A DNA stretch of 64,000 bases from Undaria pinnatifida (GCA_012845835.1 JABAKD010000013.1:14407665-14471664), one strand, 5' to 3'; counted from the stretch's first letter, positions 10,063-22,010 are shown. Numbers and translations are program-made. Notes: a model not told the origin generated them from the sequence alone.

Positions 10063-11000
10063 GAGGAGATGATTAATCAGCAATCAGCAGCAAGGAGCAC
10101 GTCGAGTACGAAGCAACACAAACTTATTTGTCAGTTACGTACCAACACGACCGCTTGCACCTAACCGGCAAACGACCACAGCAACGGAGTCAGGGACCAC
10201 AGCAACAACAAAGCACACCGCCTATATTTCTCCAAAGAGTCTTCTCGGAAGAAAAAAAAACAAAAAACGATGCGATACCGGGACGAGTGCATGCCACTCA
10301 CTGGTTTCTTCCGTGGATACTGTCTACTTACTACGACCTTCGCGTGGCGCAGCTTAACAACAGGAGGAGGAACGATAATTTTCCCCTTTAATTGTTGTCG
10401 AAAATGTATTCCCTGTTTTTTGGTACACCCTCCCCCCATGCCATAAAATATGTCACGGAAAAAAAGCATGTTGTGTATATCAAGGCGTCGCTGCGTGTGG
10501 TCTTACTCGTACGTACCTATATCACTTGCACGAGAGTACAAACATGTCGATTTGCCCGAACTTGTATAATACCACCCTCGAGACCCCGGGGACGCAGCCA
10601 CTCGCAATGCTGCTTTGCGGCTTTTTCTGGGGCAGTAATCGTAATCACTACTACCTCCTCGTTTTAGTCATGCGTCCGCTTGCCACGTCTATATCCATCT
10701 ATGTACGTGTACCTACCGAAATTCAATAAATAAATGCACTACTATGATACCTACCGCAGTACAATGGGGATTTTGTTTTACAGTAATAATTATTATTCGT
10801 TTTGAGACACAATATGACACCAGTTTAGAAGTAATGTTTTGCCATGTTTTATTTCATCAACCTCTCCATACATCAAGATCCGAAAAATATCTAGTTACTG
10901 GAGAGTATCGTTCAAAATACAAACTTTTGCGCGCTTCTCGCTTGTCTCGCTCAGCATCCATTTGCGTTTACGTCGAGGTGCTGAACGGATTGACCAGCAA
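10063..11000 (+). repeat. Dispersed repeat family A, copy 1
   Basis: Begins near GAGGAGATGATTAATCAGC, contains CGAAGCAACACAAACTTATT and TACCGAAATTCAATAA, and ends near CGCTTCTCGCTTGTCTCGC. The same ordered blocks occur at 16789-17410 and 25612-26590. All three are non-coding, with an internal purine run and AT-rich second half. Nature unknown: a non-autonomous element or an old solo LTR are both possible. Confidence 0.75.
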
Positions 11001-11760
11001 CAACAACAGTCAGTAGGCAGCGCAATTGTTGCAACCACACAACAAAGCGTCCGAATCACCACTACGGTAACCTTGATAATCACACCTACCTTTAGACGTG
11101 CATCCACTTCTCGTTTGTGGGGATAAATATACATAGAATTAGGGTGGGATATTTATTATATATACACGGCGGTACGACTCTTTGAAGCGGCGACGAAAAA
11201 GACCGACAAACCATTGTTTCTCGTACTGCGATTTTTAAAGGCGACCACTCCGTTCGTTTGTGTTTATTTTCCATTTTTTATATGTTATGGTCTGATCTGT
11301 TTTGTTGTGTTCTCGTACCCGGTACGCTGGCATTTCACTTGCTTTATACCTTGATTAATTGCGATTGTTTGGTTTACTCTGCCTAACAGTCTGTGACCAC
11401 ATACTACAATTAATAACAACAATAAGTTGTATCTCCCTAGGATGAAGAATCGGCACGGACACTGGGTGTAATGGTGTCGCTGGGTAGGGAACGCCCCCCC
11501 TCGAAGACAACGAACGCTCGAACAAAGGTATATAACCGTGAAATCTGATATCGAAAAGCAACGACACAGCAGTGGTACGACAATAGACCAAACGCTTCGA
11601 GGTGGACCATGAAAAATGTGTGGCGGGGACGAAATAAGAAGCAAAAAATTGGAAATGATGCCAACTTGGAAATAATAAATGTTATCCCATGTGTTTTGTT
11701 TGTTCAAGCTCTCTGCATAAATATTCCAAGATCCAAGAATAGCTCGGCCGTATGCCGCCC
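11000..11760. other. Non-coding AT-rich stretch
   Basis: No convincing gene. A long minus frame (11285-12028) runs through this region but overlaps repeat family B and has no recognisable domain. Confidence 0.5.
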
Positions 11761-12010
11761 AAAATACAAGAAAAAGCTTGCCCACTTCTCGCTTGTCTCG
11801 CTCAGCCAACGTACCCGATCCCGGCCAGGTGCGGAACGGATACGGCAGGGCGAGGGGCGTTTGAGCCGCCCCCCGAGGACGGCGTTTGAACGAAGCTATT
11901 TGATCGAGAATTCCAGTTCCGAGAATCGCATACTGAGGCCAAGACGGAAAAACTACTGACCCAATCCCTCCAAAAAGAATGATCATATATATTTCCTCCA
12001 ACGCCCCCTC
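11760..12010 (+). repeat. Dispersed repeat family B, copy 1
   Basis: About 230 bp: ACTTCTCGCTTGTCTCGCTC, then GGAACGGATACGGCAGGGCG, a GCCGCCCCCCGA block, CGAACGAAGCTATTTGA and GAATTCCAGTTCCG. Further copies or fragments lie at 10915-10995, 17370-17425, 18085-18250, 19800-19910, 20275-20400 and 21825-22010. Non-coding and GC-rich against AT-rich flanks. Confidence 0.8.
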
Positions 12011-13164
12011 TTTTCCCACCACCCGCACGATCGCCTAGACCTAGCAGCACGCGTATAACAAGCCCCTACATATCTTTGATCTCACAGCCGGAGTGTATTT
12101 GAATATTATATGTGACCTAAACCTCGTAAAAAATCTTCCCCCCTCCCCCCCCCCCCCATCTCGCTCTGCATTGCTCAAACGCCCCTTCTAATATCGAAAT
12201 CCGCCACATTAATAAACACTTCACGCACAGGATATCACCTCATTATCTTTCTAGAGCTATCCATGCCGCTGCCTCCCCCCCCCCCCCCGCCCCGAACGCC
12301 TCCTTTTTCCCCACCACCCGCACCATCGCCTAGACCTAGCACCACACGTATAACAAACCCTTACATCTACGCCGCGTAAAGCACTTCTGTCCCCCCCCCC
12401 CCCCCCCCCCCCTCCTCGCCCCCACCCCCCACCTCCCCACCCCCCCACCCCCCCACCCCATCCCACCCCCACCCCCTCGAACACTCCGCCCTCTACTCAC
12501 TGATTGTACGACTTACCCCAGGATATACATGATAAACTGATGCATTCTTTCCAAAACCGTCACATTTATCCCCTCAAAATAATGTATAGTTTCCACGCAC
12601 AGATTGAGCTGCCCCACCCGCCCCACCCCCGCCCCAACACCCCCCCTATGATAAACTGGTGCCCTTTTTTTTTCCCAAAACCGTCAGATTTATCCCCTTG
12701 AAGGGTTTATAGCTTCCACGCACAAATTTCCCGCCCGTCCGCCCCCCACCCAGACCCCCCCCCCCCCCCTCTTGGCCCCCCCTCCAACCCCGCTCGCTTT
12801 TGATCAAAACCAGGCCCCCACGTCCTTCAAAACTCCGCCCTCCCCTCACCGGTTATTCGACTTACAGGATTCACTCTGTGATAAACTGATGCATTTCCTT
12901 CTACAGCTGTCAGATTTTGCCCCCCTCAGAAACGGGTTTTATAGTTTCCGCGCACAGACTGACTAACATCACCCTGTTGACCCTGATAGCTACACTGTAG
13001 TTGTAAGGGGAGTCGCCGACCTATATCCTTAATGAGGACACACAACCCGTAATACGCGCGATCGGAGTATCACACAGCTTGCAAAGATGAGTTTCGACAA
13101 AATATTCGATCTCACAGCGGGAGTGTATTTAAATTTATTAATATATATTTGCGCATATATGTGC

Positions 13165-13450
13165 GCTGCTCGATAACCTGTTCCTGACCGTCGGTATACT
13201 ACACAATCTTCGAGCCGCGTCCCCTCTGTATCAGGTGTGTGCGGAATTTTATTTGTCGTTTTCAAGCAAGCGGTTGCGTTGACATATACTACCTGGCGTG
13301 ATGTAAAGAAAAGGAACACCACTCAGCGATCATCTACTACACGCTAGGGCATGTTTTCATGAGCACCACTAACAAGAGCACCAGATATGGACGCGACATC
13401 TACAGGACCACAACATCTTCGACGACAGTGGGGAGAAAACTGGGCGTATA
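13165..13450 (+). repeat. Dispersed repeat family H, copy 1
   Basis: Shares ordered blocks with 52865-53215: CTCGATAACCTG..CCTGACCGT, GGCGTGATGTA..GAAAAGGAACA, GAGCACCACTAACAAGAGC, GACGCGACATCTACAGG. About 70-80 % similar by eye. Non-coding, embedded in the poly-C mosaic. Confidence 0.7.
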
Positions 13451-13463
13451 ATCGTACACTAGA

Positions 13464-14085
13464 TAATGACAATTTCAATGTGAAAAAGAAGTACAGACAG
13501 TTATGTTATCACTGCGGTAGACCACACTACCAACGTATTACGCAGGGTATTCGTGCCTCCGGCCGTTTGCATGATCGCCTGAAAACCTCTACCAAACGAA
13601 GTAGCACATGCCTAACGAAGTAACGTCACCCTCGCGTTCAATATTGGTGTCATCGCATGCCCATGTCACCTCGCTTGGTGTATTTGTAAGATGTATCTCT
13701 GTCTTAGAGTTGGCGACCTCAGAGCCCCACATCGGCACGGCAAAAATCATAGGCGTAAAATCATATATGTAAGACAATAATAATGTGAAAAAAAGGAGGT
13801 ACAGACAGATATGTTAAAATTGCGGTAAACCGCACTACCAACTCATTAAGTAAGGTATTCCGTTCATGCCGTCAGCATGATCGCCTCCCAACCTATGCCA
13901 AGCGAAGTATGACTAACGAAGTAACGTAATTGAGCGCTTGGACACTAAGCGTTCCTTTCAAAACACTAACGATTCGCATTTCTCCCTTTCGTTCTCAATG
14001 GCGGTGACATTGCATGCTCACATCACCTCGCCTGTTGTATTTGGCAATATGTACCTCTTTCTTATAATTGGCGATGTCGGAAAGT
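13464..14085 (+). repeat. Tandem duplication, two diverged units of about 310 bp
   Basis: Unit 1 (13464-13740) and unit 2 (13774-14085) share, in order, AATGTGAAAAAGAAGTACAG, CGGTAGACCACACTACCAA, GCATGATCGCCT, CTAACGAAGTAACGT and a CACCTCGC..TTGTATTTG block. Unit 2 carries an insertion of about 40 bp. Function unknown. Confidence 0.8.
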
Positions 14086-14270
14086 AATGATATCCACATG
14101 ATTGTACCTATCGATTGAAATGTTCTATCTTTCGATCCATGTACGATAACAAATTATAAGCTTTTAACACGTTGTTTACTTCACCTAAGAACTGGGTTGC
14201 ATACTCCATGTAACATCAAACATTCTAGAAAAATAAACATTACCAGGCGGGTGATATAAAGAGGTGTCTT
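14086..14270. other. Non-coding stretch in the mosaic
   Basis: No repeat pairing or reading frame noted. Confidence 0.4.
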
Positions 14271-15592
14271 CTTGCTGCAACCGTCAGATTCGTCCCCTTC
14301 AATGGTCTATAGTTCCCGCGCACATATTGAAATGCTCGCCTCCCCGCCCCCCCCCCCCCCGATCCCTCTTGTTCAAACGCTCCACCTGAAATCAAAATCT
14401 ACCAGACAGAGTAGTGAACACTACCAGCGAGCTGATATCATCTCATATCCATCTAGCCATCCATGCCGTAGCTCCAACTCATATCCGCGCTTCCCCCCCC
14501 CCATTTTGTTCCCCGCCCAGTTCGTTCAAATGCCCAACTTACAATCGAAATCGGCCAGAGTAATAAACACTTCTAAGCAATTGATATAACGTCATTATCT
14601 TTCTAGCCATCCATGACGTAGCTTTCATTCATCCCCCCTCGCCCCCTCCTTCCCCACACCCCGCACGATCGCCTAGACCCAGCACTGCGCGCATAGCAAG
14701 CCCCTACATATATGATTAATACGCGTGATCGGAGGATCACACACAACGTTGCGAACATCAGTGTCGACCAAAGTCTTGATCTCATAGCTGGAGTGTATTT
14801 CAATATTATATGTGACCTAAACCTCTTGAAACCCCCCCCGCGCATTTTTTTTTTTTTTTTTTTTCGTCGCTTTCTCTTGCTTCAACGCCCCACCTAAATA
14901 TCAAAATCCGCCAGAGTCATAAAACACTTCCACGCCCTGGATATCGCCTCGTTATCGTTTTAGAGCCGTCCATGCCGCTGCTGCAATTCCCACTAACCCC
15001 CGCCCCCAACGCCCCCTCCTTCCCCACCACCCGCACCATCGTCTAGACCTAGAACCACGCGTATAGCAAACCCTTACATCTATGCGACCTAAAGCCCTCC
15101 CCCCCCGCCCCCCGCTCCCCCCGCCACATTCCCCCCCCCTCCCCCACAATAAGGATTTATAGTTTCCACGCACAAATTAACCTGCCCCACCCGTCCCCTT
15201 CCCCCCCCTCCCCCCCTCCCGCCCCCCTTTTGATCAAAATCAGCCCCCCACGCCCTTAAAAACTCCGCCTTCCCCTCACCGGTTGTTCGACTTACAGGAT
15301 TCACTTGATAAACCGATGCATTTCCTTCCACAGCTGTCAGATTTTGTCCCCCTCAGAAACGGGTTTTATAGTTTCCGCGCACAGACTGCCTAACATCACC
15401 CTGTTGACCCTGATAGCTACACTGTAGTTGCAAGGGGAGTCGCCGACCTATATCACACACAACCCGTAATACGCGCGATCGGAGTATCACACACAGCTTG
15501 CAAAGATGAGTTTCGACAAAATATTCGATCTCACAGCTGGAGTGTATTTTAATTTTTATAATAATATATATTTATATATATGCAAGGGCTCC

Positions 15593-15624
15593 GCATGGGT
15601 GCCGGCATACGCCGGCACCCATGC
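15593..15624. other. Perfect hairpin, 14 bp arms and 4 nt loop
   Basis: GCATGGGTGCCGGC, loop ATAC, then the exact reverse complement. It lies just after the AT-rich end of a family C core unit, in sequence otherwise free of such GC-rich palindromes. It could be a cruciform or an inserted palindromic repeat. Confidence 0.85.
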
Positions 15625-16084
15625 TTCGGGTAGGGCAGGGCAGCACTTCGAATTGTTCGATTCAATACTTGGTAGAGTAAAAAAAATCACCACATACAAT
15701 CATAATCTGCGCGTACAGTGTGTAAGGTAATGCAAAGAGTTCGATATAGACTAACAATCATAACAATGTACTACTAATAATAGCTACCGTTTGTTGTGTG
15801 AATCCGATTCCGAGCTTCATTCATCAGATTTCGATCGGATAAATCCGAGCACACGCCGACTGACCCCTGTAGTCTGGCGACGAAACGTGTCGAGTGCGTT
15901 TCTTATGATAGTTTTACTCGATCAAGCATCCGGGGCCAGTAAGGTGACTGACCATGTCCGCTGCGTGTGATTAGAGAGGTTGTACATGGACCTTTTTGCA
16001 TACTACAACAGCAGTCAGTCCAGATCGAGTCGATCGGTGCAACTGGCTTGGGTATCGTATTATTACAGCAGCAGTAATACACTT
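15625..16084. other. Non-coding stretch
   Basis: No gene or repeat partner seen in this window. Confidence 0.4.
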
Positions 16085-16466
16085 CACTTCTTTTCTTTTT
16101 CCCATCCCATTTATTGTGATGCTCGCATTACTCTTGCCTTCCCAATGCAGCAGTATATCTTAGACCCGAGGTCATATAGCGGGCTCCCCTCCCCCCTCCC
16201 CACTACGGCACCTGCCCTAATTTTTATTGCGAGAATAATTCAGCATTTTCTTCCCTCGTCGGTTCGCGTCGATATATATGTACCTACCCACGCTGCTAGG
16301 CGATTTTAGCAATTAGTTGATCCTTTTTTTCCCATTTATTTCTGCGAATAGATGAAAAAGCCAACAAAGCTCACAACGGTGGTTATTTAACTCAAGGACG
16401 AACGCTAGTATTAAGAGTAGTAGTATTGGAATGTAACCCCACTAGACCACCGGGGCGACCGGCTCT
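16085..16466 (-). repeat. tRNA-derived SINE family S2, copy 1
   Basis: Read on the minus strand: a head GCCGGTCGCCCCGGTGGTC (pol III A-box region), a degraded B-box region, a body of about 300 bp shared with 25252-25600, and an A-rich tail (the T-rich run near 16085-16105 on the plus strand). The GTTCGATCC B box seen in copy 2 is degraded here. It lies head to head with the S1 copy at 16479. Confidence 0.75.
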
Positions 16467-16478
16467 TTATCACTCACT

Positions 16479-16782
16479 GCCCCGGTGGCGTATCAGGTTA
16501 TATCCTCGAGCCTGGTATAGGTCAGCTTCGTGAGTTTGAGTGCCCCCGAGTGCGTACTCGTACGATTTTTCGTCTTGTACATTAATAATTGACTTGCAGA
16601 AAGCGCGAGAGCGTGAGTTAGCAACACTCGATGAAAAATCAACGATCGGTGGGTGCTGAACCCTATGCGCCAAAAACAATGAAGGCAATAACCGGGGGGG
16701 GGAAGGGAAGGACGACACCTGTAACCACGGCTTGTATGTCCAGAAGCTGGAAAGTAGAAGTGTGCCATAAAAGAAAAAAAAA
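16479..16782 (+). repeat. tRNA-derived SINE family S1, copy 1
   Basis: Head GCCCCGGTGGCGTATCAGG contains a pol III A box (TGGCGTATCAGG, 16486-16497). A B-box-like GAGTTTGAGTGCC follows 35 bp later (16532-16544). The body includes GCGCGAGAGCGTGAGTTAG and CACGGCTTGT..CCAGAAGCTGG, and it ends in an A-rich tail (16769-16782). The same body occurs at 24762-24988 and inverted at 61388-61704. tRNA-type internal promoter plus A tail defines a SINE, moved by a partner LINE. Confidence 0.85.
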
Positions 16783-16788
16783 TCCCTA

Positions 16789-17410
16789 GAAGAGATGATC
16801 AATCAGCAATTCAGCAGCAATAAGGAGCACGTCGAGTACGAAGCAACACAAACTTATTTGTCAGTTACGTACCAACACACGACCGCTTGCACTTGACCGG
16901 CAAACGATAACAGCAACGGAGTCAGGGACCACAGCAATAACAAAGCACGCCATCCTACTGTCTACTTACCACCACCTTCGTGTGGCGCAGCTTAACAACA
17001 GGACGAGGAACTTGTTCATAATACAACCCTCGAGGACCCGGGGACGCAGCCACTCGCAATGCTGCTGTGAGGCTTTTCCTGGTGCAGTAGTCGTAGTCAC
17101 TACCACGTCCTCCTCGTTTAGTCATGCGCTTGTCACGTCTATATCCATATATGTACGTGTACCTACCGAAATTCAATAACCAAATGCACTACTATGATCC
17201 ATACAGTAGTACCATGTTTTTTTTTTTACAGTAATTTTATTTTCTGTTTTGGCATAAAATATTATGCCAATTTGGAAGTAATGTCTTGCCAAGTTTATTT
17301 CATCAAACTCTCCATACATCAGAATCCGAAGAATAACTAACTGGAGAGTACTGTTCAAAATACAAACTTTTGCGCGCTTCTCGCTTGGACGGCGGCCTTC
17401 GAACAAAGTG
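16789..17410 (+). repeat. Dispersed repeat family A, copy 2
   Basis: Shares blocks with 10063-11000 but lacks about 300 bp of the middle (the GAAAAAAAAACAAAAAACG to TTTTGGTACACCC part). It starts directly after the S1 A-tail and ends in CGCGCTTCTCGCTTG. Confidence 0.75.
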
Positions 17411-17449
17411 ATTTGACCGAGAAATGCTACAGCACTGCCCACTTAGCTA

Positions 17450-17905
17450 TACTTAATCGCTTGACTCAGTAGCTCAGTGGGTAGAGCTACTACATATATA
17501 TATGCTAAACTACCAAAATAACCATTCATAATGTTATCAGCGCGCACGCTTAAGAAAGACAAATATGAAGTCGGTAAGAATAGTACGCACGACACACAGC
17601 ACTACCCACTGCTGTCACTTGACTCAGCAACACTCACATGAGTGGGTTAAAACAACCAAATTATGTTTCCCAGTTCGTTATTTAATTATCACCGACTTTG
17701 TAAGAGCGATTTCCGGAGCTACCCTCTCTCGACGTACAACAGTTAGTCGTACTCAGAAGAACACTAACAAATATCAAAACCATTCACAAACGTCTCCAGC
17801 GCGCGCGATCCTGAATACCAAGTATGATCTGGGTGAGAATCGTACTCACGACACATCTTTCGTTGGTTATATAGCGCTATACCACTGAGCCGAAAGGCCA
17901 CGACA
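17450..17905 (-). repeat. tRNA-derived SINE group S3, two tandem heads
   Basis: On the minus strand 17905-17828 reads like a tRNA head: GGCTCAGTGGTATAGCG (A box) and GAGTACGATTCTCACCC (B box). The acceptor ends do not pair, so this is a SINE head rather than a tRNA gene. A diverged second copy of the downstream part lies at 17505-17610 (AAGTCGGTAAGAATAGTACG against AGTATGATCTGGGTGAGAAT). A plus-strand A-box-like TAGCTCAGTGGGTAGAGC is at about 17470-17487. Overall a broken dimeric SINE. Confidence 0.6.
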
Positions 17906-18084
17906 CACAGCAGTAGTAGCTACGATAGGGCGTGCGCTTGTAGGCGGCCATACAAAAAAGCATCGTCGGGAAGTAATTTAGATGCCAATTTGGAATTGTT
18001 GTCCCTTATTTGTTCGTTCAAGCCCTACATATATATGCCAAGATTCAAGAATAGCTCGGCCGTATACCGCCCAAATTTGAAATT

Positions 18085-18250
18085 AAAGCGCACTTCTCGC
18101 TTGTCTCACCCAGCGTGTATCCGCGTTCACGTTGAGGTGTGGAACGGATACGGCAGGGCGAGGGACGTTGAAGCCGCCCCCCGAAGACGGCTCTCGAACG
18201 AAGCTATTTGACCGAGAGTTCCAGTTCCACGAATCGCATACGGAGGCCGA
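18085..18250 (+). repeat. Dispersed repeat family B, copy
   Basis: Matches 11790-11950 block by block (CACTTCTCGCTTGTCTC, GGAACGGATACGGCAGGGCG, GAAGCCGCCCCCCGAAGACG, ACGAAGCTATTTGACCGAGA). It leads straight into the tandem duplication at 18257. Confidence 0.8.
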
Positions 18251-18256
18251 GATTTG

Positions 18257-19600
18257 TTCGTCTTGCAGCCCTTGTAATCTTGCATCGCATTCTTCACCAC
18301 AACTACTCGCTCTTTCTCGTATTTTACTCGTTCAAGCCCTGCAGACGTCAAGCGATACAACCACAATTTGGCTAGTTACCTGCATAATAGGTCGCGCAAA
18401 AAAACTTGGCCTATTGGGTCAAAGCCTACTAACTAAGCTTGCAATAATTTACGCGGTCGCATTTCGGCTGGTCATTGGCATCATGTCCGTTATCTAGGGA
18501 TTTTTTATTTGTTTGTGAAGGGTGTCTAATTATGCTTCCTAAATAATTTTTGTATCTCCGCCTTCGTTGCCGGCCGTCGGGAACTTTTCGCAGATGTCGT
18601 AGTATGCACGTTCTTCTACGAAAAGCACGTCATCGCTCACGCGTTATTTGTTTATTGCTTTTGTAGGTTGTCCATTGTTGTTGTACGTTGTTGTTGGCGC
18701 GTATCCTATTAATATTTTATCAGATATATTTTTTTCATGTGCGTATTCACCCGACGAAGTTATACACATTTTTCACAACTCATCCTGCAGAAGCTATTTG
18801 CGTAATAAGATCGCGCAAAAGAACGTTTTTGAACCTATCTATATCAGATTGACGTGCAGACCAAGCACGCTCAAAATGAGAAACATTTCAACAGCACCAA
18901 ACGCAATAATAGGGCGATCTACTATTGGTAACACGCGTTCTTCTGGATGTATCATGTTCGTCTTGCAGCCTTTATAATATTCTTGCATCGAATTCTTCAC
19001 AACTTTCCCGTGTTTTATTCGTTCAAGCCCTGCAGACGTCAAGCAAACCAACCGCAATTTGGCTAGTTACTTGCATAATAGGTCGCATAAAAAACCTTGG
19101 CATAATAGGTCAAAGCCTACTAACTAAGCTCGCAATGATTTACGTGGTTGCAATTCGGCTGGTCATTTGCATCATGTACGTTATCTAGCGATTTTTTTAT
19201 TTGTCTGTGAAGGGTGTCCGTCTAAATATGCTTCCTAAATAAGTTTTGTATCCCCGCCTTCGTTGCCGGCCGTAGGGAACCTTTCGCAGATGTCATAGCA
19301 TGTACATTCGTCTACGAAAAGCACGCCATCGCTCGCGCGTTATTTGTTTACTTTGTAGGTTGTCCATTGTTCTTGTACGTTGTTGTTGGCGCGTACCCAA
19401 TGAATATTTTATCAGATACTATTTTGTCATGTGCGTATTCACCCGACGAAGTTATATACATTCTTCACTTGTACAACTGCTGCTGACGATTTTGAGCCGA
19501 TATCAGGTTGACGTGCAGACCAAGCACGCTCGAAATGAGAAACACTTCAACAGCACCAAACGCAAAAATATAAAAATACAAATTAGAGTGATCTACTTTT
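18257..19600 (+). repeat. Tandem duplication, two units of about 700 bp
   Basis: Unit 1 18257-18956 and unit 2 18957-about 19600 both begin GTTCGTCTTGCAGCC. Both carry TCAAGCCCTGCAGACGTCAAG, ATTTGGCTAGTTAC, TCCGCCTTCGTTGCCGGCCG, GAAAAGCACG..ATCGCTC and ACCAAGCACGCTC. Unit identity looks near 85-90 %. A fragment of the unit's end also sits at 24295-24395. No coding capacity recognised. Confidence 0.85.
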
Positions 19601-20470
19601 ACTGGTATTATAACACGCGCTCAAGCCCTGCAGACGTCAAGCAAAATAAACGCTCGAGAGTATACCACCGCAAAATTCAAAACTTTAGCAACTACCTACC
19701 GTTTGGAAATGATGCCAATTTTGGAAATTATCCAGACGCTGCAGACGTTATTATAAGATAGAACCGAAGTCGCAAGACCACCTCATCAAAATACAATATT
19801 TTTGCAACTTCTCCCTCGTCCGGCTCAGCATCCACCCGCGTTCACGTCGAGGTGCCCGACGGGTAAGGAAGGGCGAGGGGCGTTGAAGCCGCCCCCCGAA
19901 GACTTTTACGCGTTGGAGCGGCCCCCCGAAGACTTTTACGCGTTGGAGCCGCCCCCTGAAGATTTTTTACGTGTTTCATTCGTTCAAGCCCTGCAGACGT
20001 CAACCAAAACAAACAAACGCTCAAGCCCTGCACACGGCAAGCAAAAGAAACAAAAATACGGACTAGAGCGATCTACTACTGGTATTATAACACGCGCTCA
20101 AGCCCTGCAGACGTCAAGCAAGACAAACGCTCGAGAGAATACCACGGCAAAATTCGAAACTTTACCAACTATCCACCGTTTGGGAATGATGCCAATTTTG
20201 GAAATTATCCAAACGCTGCAGACGTTATTATAAGATACAACCAAAGTCGCAAGATTACCTCCTCAAAATACAATATATTTGCAACTTCTCCCTTTCTCAC
20301 TCAGCATCAATCGGCGTTCACGTCAAGGTGCCCAACGGATAAGGAAGGGCGAGGGGCGTTGAAGCCGCCCCCCGAAGACTTTTACGTGTTTCATTCGTTC
20401 AAGCCCTGCAGACGTCAAGCAAAACAAACGCTCGAGAGCATGCCACAGCAAAATTCAAAACATTATGTGG
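19600..20470 (+). repeat. Second tandem repeat, about 480 bp unit with CTGCAGACGTCAAG motif
   Basis: Units start at 19620, 20098 and 20399 (the last truncated) with TCAAGCCCTGCAGACGTCAA. Each runs through ACGCTCGAGAG, AAATGATGCCAATTTTGG, a family B fragment and GCCGCCCCCCGAAGACTTTT. Built from pieces of families B and the 700 bp unit, so it is a composite that was amplified locally. Confidence 0.8.
19881..19970 (+). repeat. 30 bp minisatellite, about three units
   Basis: Unit core GCCCCCCGAAGACTTTTACG plus CGTTGGAGCC, repeated at 19891, 19921 and 19951. It is an in-place amplification of the family B GC block, absent as a tandem from the sister unit at 20360. Confidence 0.85.
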
Positions 20471-21720
20471 TAAGAAGTTCATAGTTCGGTGATTGATAGT
20501 AGCAAGGAGTCTGACATACGGAATAGCATTAGGATCGGCAGTTTAGGTCGGCAGAACAAAACAAGGAACGTGCTGAGTTCCTGTCGACAATCTTGGTACG
20601 TACGCAGATATTTATGAGAAGTGGCGCGAGATTCATTTTGCGTACGTGGCGGCTGAATAAGAAGAGAAGGAGATTCGGAAATCAGATAGAATAGGACCGT
20701 TTGTGTGAGAAGAGCACGATCTTGAGCTGACGAATATTGATTTTTGGTTGCAAGAGGCAGAAAGAAATGTCGCCAAGACAAGGTTCATGGTGTTGTAGAG
20801 GGTCGGTTGAAGTGATAACAGTGAGTAAGAATTATGTTTTGTATAAACGTGAGCTGAAACGGTACTATAAGGATACTGGGGTGTACAAAAACGAGCGGAC
20901 GAAGTAGTGGAATAATTAAGAGCACAATGACTGGTTTGCGGTTGAGAAGCATGTCAAGTTGTGGGTTTTTGGGGGCCGAGACTGTGGTTAAAAGTTTGGT
21001 CCGAGGGCCTGAAGATGAAAATTCGAGATACGTGATTGGTCAGAATTAACAGTGAATTAGAGAGTTAACATTTAGCAGCTTGTTATACGAAAGTTTTGAG
21101 CTGATTCCCCCCCCCCCGGGATCAGAGCGTCTGAAACACCGGGTCCAGCAGCACCATCGTCGGCAGCGATCGAGGTAGAAGTTCGTCGGCATTGATCGAG
21201 GTAGAAGCAGCGAGGTCGAAGAATCTAGGGTTGACTCAAGCGGCGTACAGCAGAAGAGTGAGGGCTGTCGACAGAGGAGATAAGGCAAGGCAGTGTTGTT
21301 GTGTGTTTGCGTGGGTTGGTTGGAGTTCAGGAGGGACTTGACAAGCACACTGTGAGGCAAAGGAACATCGGAAAATATAGGCTGACCTTACCATCATCAT
21401 CGTGACTGCAAGACGTCGAACCTGACCCGGAAATCAAAGAGTTATTGAACCAAACGACTAGTGAGAGGCTGTGTTGTGCTTCGTTAGAGGGCAAAGTAAT
21501 CCCTCGGGAGCTAGATTCCCCCTAAAGTAAAGGTGATCACCGGGCCATAATCCAAAAGTTGATTCGTCCGGAGCAAAACAAAGAAAGCTGTTGATCTGCC
21601 ATTGTTTTGAGAACAAGAGTAGATCCTGTTGGGTGTGCGCAGACGTAGCGGCGACTGTTCTGTTTAGCACATCAGCTGAGCCTCTTCACCCGTGGTTCCA
21701 CTGTTTGGTTAGTATAACAA
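20471..21720. other. Long stretch without recognisable gene
   Basis: Short minus-strand frames (20479-20781, 21046-21360, 21458-21670) match no family I know. A G homopolymer on the minus strand lies at 21106-21118. Possibly remnants of another retroelement, but I see no diagnostic motif. Confidence 0.4.
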
Positions 21721-21824
21721 TTAGTAACTACCGTTTGGAAATGATGCCAGTTTTGTAAATAACCTAGGCGCTGCAGACATTAAGATACAACCAAAATTTC
21801 CTCAATTCCTCCTCGAAATGCGAT

Positions 21825-22010
21825 ATTTTTGCAACTTCTCGCTTGTCTCGCTCGGCATCCGTCCGCGTACACGACGATGTGCGTAACGGACACGGCAGGG
21901 CGAGGGGCGTTGGAGCCGGCCCCCGAAGCCGGTGCTCGAACGAAACTATTTGACCGAGAATTCCAGTTCCGCGAATCGCACACTTAGGCCGAGACGAAAA
22001 AAAACTTCTG
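21825..22010 (+). repeat. Dispersed repeat family B, copy
   Basis: Same blocks as 11790-11990, ending in GGCCGAGACGAAAAAAAACT and TCTGACCGAATCCC. Confidence 0.8.

Larger units (their letters stand above)
12060..15560 (+). repeat. Poly-C mosaic array, family C modules
   Basis: A mosaic of short modules separated by C homopolymers of up to about 20 nt. Recurrent modules: CACCATCGCCTAGACCTAGC with a CACGCGTATAGCAA end; TGATGCATTCCTTCCACA with TTTATAGTTTCCGCGCACAG; and a CCAGAGTAATAAACACT block. Two full core units (about 12935-13140 and 15345-15560) end in AAGATGAGTTTCGACAAAAT and CTCACAGCTGGAGTGTATTT. The same modules recur at 26575-27131/32018-32450, 32820-33925 and 38090-39150, and inverted at 41560-42095. 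No coding evidence. Confidence 0.85.

Noticed and set aside
11285-12028. 247-codon minus-strand frame
   Set aside because: Overlaps repeat family B, whose other copies give similar short minus frames; no domain or codon signal.
17828-17905. Functional tRNA gene on the minus strand
   Set aside because: A and B boxes are present but the acceptor ends do not pair and no good anticodon arm forms; better read as a SINE head.
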